DNA of 8,277 bases from DAONLM01 sp035406685 (GTDB lineage: Bacteria; Spirochaetota; GWE2-31-10; MWDO01): positions 1 through 8,277 of the forward strand of contig DAONLM010000137.1 in NCBI GenBank assembly GCA_035406685.1. The letters run 5' to 3'. The notes beneath the pieces were generated by a model. It was not told the origin of the DNA. It worked only from the letters and a program-made list of their open reading frames with translations, and did not search any database. Below are positions 1 through 5,831 of the stretch, in pieces (within the stretch, counting starts at the first letter, position 1; each line of letters begins with the position of its first letter). Position numbers and translations under genes: made by a program.

Positions 1-95
1 AATTTTTTTCTTTTTCATTTTTTCAAGATCAATATTAAGTATTTGTTTTGAACGAGAGTATAAAATTAATAAATTTTATTAAAGTAAAATTTTTA

Positions 96-157
96 ATTTT
101 TCTTAAAAATTTGTAAAGGATTTTCTTAAAAATTTTGTGATTAATATATAGAAATAT
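96..157 (+). repeat. AT-rich leader repeat, copy A (upstream of RHH-like gene)
   Basis: This stretch is nearly identical to 8157-8219, which sits the same way in front of the ORF starting at 8244. The alignment shows three T/C differences and one T insertion or deletion; 128-156 and 8189-8217 match perfectly over 29 bp. Each copy contains an internal direct repeat: TCTTAAAAATTTGT near 101 and TCTTAAAAATTTTGT near 124, about 23 bp apart. The repeat ends about 26 bp before the start codon, so it covers the expected promoter/operator zone. I cannot assign firm -35 and -10 boxes; TATATA at 145-150 is a possible -10. It may be a promoter, an operator or a piece of a mobile element. Confidence 0.75.
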
Positions 158-182
158 TTTTTTATAAAAAGGAGAGGTAAGC

Positions 183-686
183 ATGAAAGAGTTCGATTTT
201 GTATTGAATCAAGATCTGTTTGAAAAAATTAACAATTTAAAAGATAAAAAAGATAAAGATCTTTCTACTTTAATAAGGGAAATTATAATCTTTATGCTTC
301 CAGTATTAAAGAGAAAGCATCTTTTTGAGAAGAGGCGAAATAAAGATTATAGATTTATAAATGCTACTCACAGGATTAGAATCTATATTCCAGAAGAGGT
401 ATATAATGAGTTAAAATTGGTTCATGATCATATTAACTCATTTAGTATTGCCATTCTTATACGGGAACTTCTGGAACTATATTTTGCTGGGATTGAAGTA
501 GAGGGAGAAGAGGAGTTTACAAAAAGGATTGAAGAATGGCAAAAGGAAATAGAAAGATTAAGAGCAAATAAGGCTGTGGTGGTGAAGATTGGTTCCCCAG
601 ATATCCCAGTCTCTGACACTACTAACGACTATTTTTTACTCAAATTTAACTCAAAATTTTGCCTGAAAGAGATAAAATTCTTATAA
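183..686 (+). CDS. Tandem ribbon-helix-helix-like protein, putative DNA-binding regulator
   Basis: I do not recognise a named family. The 167-residue protein shows two similar units of a short beta-like strand followed by two helices: about residues 3-40 (FDFVLNQDLFEKI, ending LSTLIREII) and about 64-103 (IRIYIPEEVYNEL, ending AILIRELLELYF). This is the pattern of RHH (CopG/Arc/MetJ) DNA-binding domains, so a transcriptional regulator is likely. A basic linker (KRKHLFEKRRNK) joins the units, and a charged helical stretch follows at about 105-130. There is no signal peptide or membrane segment. The start is supported by GGAGAGG at 171-177, 5 bases before the ATG. The tail from about residue 139 is coded by sequence that resembles intergenic repeats elsewhere in the window (CAGATATCCCA at 598-608, CTCAAA boxes near 640-655), so the C-terminus may be altered. 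From memory only, similar proteins occur in spirochaetes. The leader is shared with the gene at 8244. Confidence 0.6.
   Translation: MKEFDFVLNQDLFEKINNLKDKKDKDLSTLIREIIIFMLPVLKRKHLFEKRRNKDYRFINATHRIRIYIPEEVYNELKLVHDHINSFSIAILIRELLELYFAGIEVEGEEEFTKRIEEWQKEIERLRANKAVVVKIGSPDIPVSDTTNDYFLLKFNSKFCLKEIKFL
631..660 (+). repeat. Degenerate CTCAAA boxes inside the 3' end of the RHH-like gene
   Basis: ACTCAAATTTA and ACTCAAAATTTTG lie back to back here and resemble the TCTCAAAAATTTTGTG boxes of the leader repeat at 8157-8219. TTTTTTACTCAAA occurs at 632-644 and again at 722-734, after the stop codon. The low sequence complexity makes chance likeness possible. Confidence 0.3.
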
Positions 687-939
687 AATTAACCATCTTT
701 CTAAAATTTTACCATTCTATCTTTTTTACTCAAAACTTACCCTTAGGATAATTCTATCTTTTTATCTACCTAAAAAATAAATTCAGACTCGTATAGAGAA
801 TAATTAATAGGATTTTTTGTAATAAAAAATTATTTTTTAGAATTTATGAGGAGATTGAATAAATAAAATCTTAGCAAATAAAGAATGATATTATTTCCTT
901 TTGTAATTTAAAGTCTTAATTTTATTACTATACAGCAAA
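687..939. other. Gene-free spacer between convergent genes, with short direct repeats
   Basis: The RHH-like gene and alr converge on this 253-base spacer. ATTCTATCTTTTT occurs at 714-726 and 751-763, 37 bp apart. A T-rich/A-rich stretch at 811-840 could fold weakly, but I see no GC-rich stem followed by a T run on either strand, so neither gene has an obvious intrinsic terminator here. ATGAGGAGA at 846 repeats the first nine bases of the ORF at 8244 but reaches a stop after six codons. Confidence 0.5.
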
Positions 940-2058
940 TTAATTATCACTAATAGCAATTCTCTCTACTCTTTCAGAAATATTTGTTGTAATTTCATAA
1001 CTTATTGTATTGCAAAGAGTTGCCAAATCTTTTGCATTATAAAAGGCATTCTGTTTATTGCCAAAAATATAAACCTCATCCCCTATCTTTACCTCTTTAT
1101 CAACTTCTATAACCATTAAATCCATTGTGATTGTTCCTATTTGATTGTATATATTGTTATTTATTTTTACTTTTAATTTATTTGAAAGAGATCTAAAAAT
1201 TCCATCCCCATATCCTGCACAGATTGTTGCTAATATTGTATCTTTATTTGTTACAAAGGTGTGGTTGTAACTAACACCACTATTTTTTTTTACTTTATTT
1301 AGATGAATAACTCTACTTACAAAAGTCATAACTGGTTTTAAGAATTTATCTTTATCATTATCTTTAAATGGAGAATATCCATAAGCCATAATGCCGGGCC
1401 TTAAATAATCATTCTCATCATGATCATAATCTCCCATTATTGCACCAGAATTAAAAAGATGATAAAATTCTGGTATTATATTTTTTTTAGTTAAATTATT
1501 TCTTAATTCATTAATTTTTTTTATCTGAAATTTTGTAAATTCTAAACTATCATCACTTCTTGCAAAATGAGTATATATGCTCTTTAATTTTAAATATCTT
1601 GAATTATAAATATACGAAGCCAAATTAAAAGCATCTTCTAAATTTACGCCGAGTCTATTCATTCCAGTATTTACCTTTAAATGAAGTGGCACACTCTTAT
1701 TTGATATTTTAGCATATTTTTCTATCTCTTTTATATTATCTAACATACTAACCGAAAGTTCTATATTGCATTCAATTGCCAGCTTAATATCACTATCATA
1801 TTCTACCCCAAAATCAATAATCGGAACTGTTATACCATTCTCTCTTAATCTTATACCTTCATATACTCTTGCTACAGCAAGATATTCTATCCCGATTTCT
1901 TCTGCCTCTTTTGCAATTATTATATCTCCATGGCCATAAGCATTTGCTTTGACTGGTAATATTATTTTAGAATTTTTAAATTTTTCTCTTATGTAATTAA
2001 TGTTAGAATTAAAGGCATTTAAATCAATGAGTATTCTTGGATATCTTTTATTATTCAT
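940..2058 (-). CDS. alr: Alanine racemase (PLP-dependent)
   Basis: It interconverts L- and D-alanine in the cytosol, supplying D-alanine for peptidoglycan. From the ATG at 2058 the protein has 372 residues, the usual length for Alr. The N-terminal TIM-barrel carries the PLP lysine in VKANAYGHG (Lys37, Tyr41), then NTGMNRLG (Arg135) and the RPGIMAYG motif. The C-terminal beta domain supplies the second catalytic base in SGVSYNHT (Tyr264), followed by AGYGDG and ISYEITTNISERV. I prefer ATG 2058 over the upstream in-frame TTG at 2097. The extra 13 residues are unlike the family, and that TTG is the start of the TTGACA -35 box. No ribosome binding site precedes the ATG, which fits the promoter being only 10 bases upstream. 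The gene is divergent from hydC across 141 bases and has no evident functional tie to the hydrogenase. An anabolic rather than catabolic role is assumed, as no dadA-like partner is visible. Confidence 0.95.
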   Translation of the reverse strand: MNNKRYPRILIDLNAFNSNINYIREKFKNSKIILPVKANAYGHGDIIIAKEAEEIGIEYLAVARVYEGIRLRENGITVPIIDFGVEYDSDIKLAIECNIELSVSMLDNIKEIEKYAKISNKSVPLHLKVNTGMNRLGVNLEDAFNLASYIYNSRYLKLKSIYTHFARSDDSLEFTKFQIKKINELRNNLTKKNIIPEFYHLFNSGAIMGDYDHDENDYLRPGIMAYGYSPFKDNDKDKFLKPVMTFVSRVIHLNKVKKNSGVSYNHTFVTNKDTILATICAGYGDGIFRSLSNKLKVKINNNIYNQIGTITMDLMVIEVDKEVKIGDEVYIFGNKQNAFYNAKDLATLCNTISYEITTNISERVERIAISDN

Positions 2059-2068
2059 AGAGGCTGTT

Positions 2069-2097
2069 TTTATACTAAAAAAAATAAAAAATGTCAA
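2069..2097 (-). promoter_or_regulatory. Consensus sigma70 promoter of alr, giving a leaderless or near-leaderless mRNA
   Basis: Reading the minus strand, TTGACA (2097-2092) is followed by a 17-base spacer and TATAAA (2074-2069), then 10 bases to the alr ATG at 2058. The -35 box is a perfect match, the -10 box is one base off consensus, and the spacing is ideal. With normal start-site placement, transcription begins about 0-6 bases before the ATG, leaving no room for a Shine-Dalgarno sequence. Confidence 0.8.
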
Positions 2098-2122
2098 AAA
2101 AATATTTTTTATAAAAAAAATC

Positions 2123-2148
2123 TTGTAAAAAAATATAATTTATATAAT
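2123..2148 (+). promoter_or_regulatory. Possible hydCBA promoter
   Basis: TATAAT at 2143-2148 is a perfect -10 box on the plus strand. The only -35-like hexamer nearby is TTGTAA at 2123-2128, but its spacer is 14 bases, shorter than the usual 16-18. A second TATAAT lies at 2134-2139. The whole stretch is A/T, so chance matches are easy. A promoter is expected in this divergent gap, but its exact position is uncertain. Confidence 0.35.
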
Positions 2149-2199
2149 TTAAAAAATTCATTTTTGTAGGAAATATTTTAAATTTTTTAAGGAGGATTT

Positions 2200-2700
2200 A
2201 TGGCTTTAAATGAATGTAATTGTCAAGAATTATCCGAGGAAGAGAAAATTGCAAGAATAAAAGAGATAATTCTTGAATACAAGGATAAAGAGGGTTCTCT
2301 TATTCAGGTACTACATTATGCGCAGGCAATATATGGATTTCTGCCATTGCATATTCAAAGATTAATTTCAGAAGAGCTAAAAATTCCTCTATCAAAAGTG
2401 TCGGGTGTAGTGTCATTCTACTCATTCTTTTCAACAAAACCAAGGGGGAAAAATGTTATAAGAGTATGTCTTGGGACAGCATGTTATGTTAGAGGTGGAA
2501 GAAAAATTCTTAATAATTTAAAAGAAAAGTTAAAAATAGATGTGGGAGAAACCACAGAGGATAGGCAATTTACTCTTGAGGTAATGAGATGTATTGGTGC
2601 CTGCGGACTTGCCCCAGCCATTACTATAAATAATGAAGTCTATAAACAGGTCAACCCGGATAAAATTCATGAAATACTTTCAAAGTATTATAAATCTTAA
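2200..2700 (+). CDS. hydC: HydC: NuoE-like [2Fe-2S] subunit of multimeric [FeFe] hydrogenase
   Basis: This is a small electron-transfer subunit of the NuoE/24-kDa family, 166 residues, typical for HydC. The N-terminal helical bundle (about 12-80) contains YGFLPLHIQRLI and the KVSGVVSFYSFF segment characteristic of the family. The C-terminal thioredoxin-like domain binds one [2Fe-2S] cluster through Cys90 and Cys95 (CLGTAC) and Cys131 and Cys135 (CIGAC). In HydABC-type complexes this subunit docks on the FMN-bearing HydB. The start is backed by AAGGAGG at 2189-2195, 4 bases before the ATG. It is the first gene of the operon, with hydB 18 bases downstream. Cys6 and Cys8 at the N-terminus are not part of the usual cluster set. 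NuoE-like proteins also serve formate dehydrogenases and complex I, but the neighbours fix the assignment here. Confidence 0.93.
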   Translation: MALNECNCQELSEEEKIARIKEIILEYKDKEGSLIQVLHYAQAIYGFLPLHIQRLISEELKIPLSKVSGVVSFYSFFSTKPRGKNVIRVCLGTACYVRGGRKILNNLKEKLKIDVGETTEDRQFTLEVMRCIGACGLAPAITINNEVYKQVNPDKIHEILSKYYKS

Positions 2701-2718
2701 TTTTATAAGGAGAGAAAT

Positions 2719-5700
2719 ATGAGGCAAATTAAAAATATAAAAGATCTTGAAACAATAAAAAAAGAGGTAGAGCAGAATGAAAGCAAATATAAATATATCT
2801 TAAATATCTGTGGTGGTGCTGGGTGTATTTCCTCCAATTGTTTAAAAGTAAAAGATGCTTTTGAGAAAGCTATAGAAAAATATAATCTAAAAGATAAAGT
2901 TCTATTAAAAATAACTGGTTGTATTGGTAGTTGTGCAATAGGACCTGTTGCAATTATTTATCCAGATAGAATTCTGTATCAAAAATTACAGGAGGAGGAC
3001 GCAGAAAAAATAGTTTTTTCTCATTTTATAAATGGGACATTTGTCAGAGATTTAACATACTATGATAATCATAAAAAAGAATACATTTCTAAAATAGATG
3101 ATATAGATTATTTTAAGAAGCAGAATAAAATTGTATTGAGAAATTGTGGTATAACTGATTGTCTTTCAATTGAAGACTATATTGCCAAAAATGGATATAT
3201 GGCAATTGCTAAAATTCTTAATGGAATGTCACAGGAAGATGTTATAAAGATAGTAAAAGATTCGGGTTTAAGAGGAAGAGGGGGTGGCGGTTTCCCCACT
3301 GGATTAAAATGGGAACTCTGTAAGAAAAATAGTGCTACTCAAAAATATATTATATGTAATGCCGATGAAGGGGATCCTGGTGCTTTTATGGATAGAAGTG
3401 TATTAGAGGGGGATCCTCATTCTGTACTCGAAGGAATGATGATTGGTGGATATGCAATAGGTGCAACAAAGGGTGTAATATATGTAAGAGCAGAATATCC
3501 ACTTGCAATAGAAAGACTTAGTATTGCCATAGATCAGGCAAGAAAATATGGTATACTGGGTAAAAATATATTTTCTTCAAATTTTGATTTTGATGTTGAA
3601 ATAAGAATAGGTGCTGGTGCTTTTGTATGTGGAGAAGAGACTGCCTTAATTGCCTCTGTGGAAGGTAAAAGAGGAGAACCTACTCAAAAACCGCCATTTC
3701 CAGCAGAAAAAGGATTATTCGGTAAACCAACTGTAATAAATAATGTAGAGACCTTTGCAAATATTCCAGCGATTATTCTCAATGGTGCAGAATGGTTTAA
3801 TAAGTTTGGAGTTAAAAATAATTCTGGAACAAAGGTTTTTGCTCTGGCTGGAGATATTAATAATACTGGCCTTGTCGAAGTACCAATGGGAACAACTCTT
3901 GGGGAGATTATCTTTGATATTGGAGCTGGGATGAAAAGGAATAAGAAATTCAAGGCCGCTCAAACAGGTGGACCTTCTGGTGGATGTATCACTGGGGATT
4001 ATCTTAATACTCCTGTTGATTATGACTCATTAAAAGAACTTGGGGCAATAATGGGATCCGGTGGACTTATCTGTATGGATGAAGATAAATGTATGGTGGA
4101 TGTTGCAAGATTTTTCATGGAATTCGTTCAGGAAGAGTCATGCGGAAAATGTTTCCCGTGTCGAGTAGGGACAAAAAGAATGCTTGAGATATTAGAAAGA
4201 ATCACAAAAGGTAAAGGTGAAGAAGGGGATATTGAGTTACTTGAGAATTTAGGTAATATGATAAAAGATGCAGCTCTCTGTGGATTGGGTCAGACTGCAC
4301 CAAATCCTGTATTAAGTACGATTAAATATTTTAGGGAAGAATATGAAGAACACATAAAAAATAAAAAATGTAGAGCTGGAATTTGCTCTGATCTTTTTAT
4401 ATCGCCATGTCAGAATACCTGTCCCGCTGGGATAAATGTCCCTGGATATGTCTCTTTAATTGCTGCTGGCAGACCAGAGGATGCTTATGACTTAATAAGA
4501 AAGGATAATCCTTTTCCATCTGTTTGTGGAAGAGTATGCACCCATCCTTGCGAATCAAAGTGTAGAAGAGGTATGCTTGATGAACCTGTTGCTATAATGG
4601 ATCTAAAGAGATATGCCGCAGATTATGTATTTAAAGAAAATAAACCACGAAAGGATATAGTATTTCCAAAGAATGGCAAATCCATTGGCATAATTGGTGC
4701 TGGACCTTCTGGACTTACCTGTGGTTACTATCTTGCAAGACTCGGCTATGATATTACTGTGTATGAATCCCAACCCGTTGCAGGTGGCGTTTTAGCATTT
4801 GGTATACCAGAATATAGATTGCCAAAAGCAATATTAGAAAGAGAGATAAAGACAATAGAAAATGTAGGTGTAAAAATTCTACTAAACAAAGAGGTAGGAA
4901 AGGATATCTCTTTTGATGAATTACGAAAAAAGCATGATGCCATATATGTTGCCACTGGAACTCAATTTTCTAAAAAGATAAATGTAGAAGGGGAAGATCT
5001 TGAAAATATATATCATGGACTGGATTTCTTAAAAGCCGTTAACTTTAAAAAGATAACTAAGATGGATGGGATTGTTGCTGTTATTGGTGGTGGTAATACG
5101 GCAATTGATGCAGCAAGATGTGCTGTAAGACTTGGCGCCAAAGAGGTTATGATTATTTATCGAAGGACAATCGAAGATATGCCAGCAGATAAGAGAGAGA
5201 TAAGAGATGGAATAGAAGAGGGAATTAAGATTGTCGAACTTACAGCCCCTGTTAGATTTATAGGGGATAAGAAGGTAAAAGAGATAGAATGTATTAAGAT
5301 GGAGTTAAAAGGATTTGATAATCAGGGTAGAAAAAAACCTTATACTTTAAAAGGCTCTGAATTTAAAATAAAGGTGGACAATGTAATATTAGCAGTGAGT
5401 CAATATTCTGATCTGCCGTTTATAAGAAAGGATGAGGTTCAATTAACAGAATGGGGGACATTTATTATAGAAAAAGATACAATGATGACAAATATTAAAG
5501 GTGTTTTTGCTGGTGGAGATGTGGTAAGAGGTTCTGATACTGTTATTACTGCAATAGCAGATGGTAAAAAAGCAGCAATAAATATAGATAAATTCTTAGG
5601 CGGGAAGGGAATTCTTAATACTGGGGAAGAGATAGAGATACCAAAACCAACTATTGACACTGAGATAGTGGAGCATGAGAGATTTGCTATGAATTATTTA

Positions 5701-5808
5701 AAACCAGAAGAGAGAATGAGTAATTTTAAAGAGGTAAGCCTTGGTTTTCATAAGTTAAATGCAATAGCAGAAGCAATGAGATGCTTAAGATGTGATAAAA
5801 GAGATTAA
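2719..5808 (+). CDS. hydB: HydB fused to a GltD/NfnB-like NADPH-FAD module
   Basis: This 1029-residue cytosolic flavoprotein is far longer than the roughly 600-residue HydB of characterised complexes. Domains in order: a thioredoxin-like [2Fe-2S] domain (about 20-115; Cys31, Cys36, Cys68, Cys72); a NuoF-like FMN/NADH domain with GRGGGGFPTG (186-195) and NADEGDPGAF (214-223), then an SLBB segment; and a [4Fe-4S] site ESCGKCFPCR with Cys475, 478, 481 and 521. The usual C-terminal 2x[4Fe-4S] ferredoxin is absent. In its place are an eight-cysteine Fe-S domain like that of GltD, NfnB and dihydropyrimidine dehydrogenase (Cys551, 556, 564, 568, 603, 607, 611, 615), an FAD Rossmann motif GAGPSG (660-665), an NADPH motif GGGNTAIDAAR (790-800) with YRRT (814-817), and a second FAD motif FAGGD (930-934). 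It ends with CLRC (1022-1025). No frameshift marks the junction. RBS AAGGAGA lies at 2707-2713. It should pass electrons between NAD(H), possibly NADP(H), and HydA. Confidence 0.9.
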   Translation: MRQIKNIKDLETIKKEVEQNESKYKYILNICGGAGCISSNCLKVKDAFEKAIEKYNLKDKVLLKITGCIGSCAIGPVAIIYPDRILYQKLQEEDAEKIVFSHFINGTFVRDLTYYDNHKKEYISKIDDIDYFKKQNKIVLRNCGITDCLSIEDYIAKNGYMAIAKILNGMSQEDVIKIVKDSGLRGRGGGGFPTGLKWELCKKNSATQKYIICNADEGDPGAFMDRSVLEGDPHSVLEGMMIGGYAIGATKGVIYVRAEYPLAIERLSIAIDQARKYGILGKNIFSSNFDFDVEIRIGAGAFVCGEETALIASVEGKRGEPTQKPPFPAEKGLFGKPTVINNVETFANIPAIILNGAEWFNKFGVKNNSGTKVFALAGDINNTGLVEVPMGTTLGEIIFDIGAGMKRNKKFKAAQTGGPSGGCITGDYLNTPVDYDSLKELGAIMGSGGLICMDEDKCMVDVARFFMEFVQEESCGKCFPCRVGTKRMLEILERITKGKGEEGDIELLENLGNMIKDAALCGLGQTAPNPVLSTIKYFREEYEEHIKNKKCRAGICSDLFISPCQNTCPAGINVPGYVSLIAAGRPEDAYDLIRKDNPFPSVCGRVCTHPCESKCRRGMLDEPVAIMDLKRYAADYVFKENKPRKDIVFPKNGKSIGIIGAGPSGLTCGYYLARLGYDITVYESQPVAGGVLAFGIPEYRLPKAILEREIKTIENVGVKILLNKEVGKDISFDELRKKHDAIYVATGTQFSKKINVEGEDLENIYHGLDFLKAVNFKKITKMDGIVAVIGGGNTAIDAARCAVRLGAKEVMIIYRRTIEDMPADKREIRDGIEEGIKIVELTAPVRFIGDKKVKEIECIKMELKGFDNQGRKKPYTLKGSEFKIKVDNVILAVSQYSDLPFIRKDEVQLTEWGTFIIEKDTMMTNIKGVFAGGDVVRGSDTVITAIADGKKAAINIDKFLGGKGILNTGEEIEIPKPTIDTEIVEHERFAMNYLKPEERMSNFKEVSLGFHKLNAIAEAMRCLRCDKRD

Positions 5809-5831
5809 TTAAAAATTAAGGAGGTATTTTT

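Noticed and set aside
1..18. Minus-strand ATG at 18 opening into Lys-rich codons (MKKKKI) that run off the window, with a TATACT about 40 bases upstream
   Set aside because: Only six codons are visible in A/T-rich sequence and there is no ribosome binding site, so chance is as likely as a gene start.
811..840. Possible terminator for alr or the RHH-like gene
   Set aside because: The pairing is imperfect and pure A/T, with no stable GC stem; not distinguishable from background.
846..866. ATGAGGAGA shared with the start of the ORF at 8244, as a possible transposase remnant
   Set aside because: Only nine bases match well before a stop codon after six codons, and no RBS precedes it; too little to call a pseudogene.
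2059..2097. N-terminal extension of alanine racemase from the TTG at 2097
   Set aside because: The extension has no family likeness and no RBS, and its TTG is part of the TTGACA -35 box of the alr promoter.
3684..3963. Minus-strand open frames inside hydB (also within hydA and the RHH-like gene)
   Set aside because: They are antisense shadows of conserved coding sequence, with no recognisable protein motifs.
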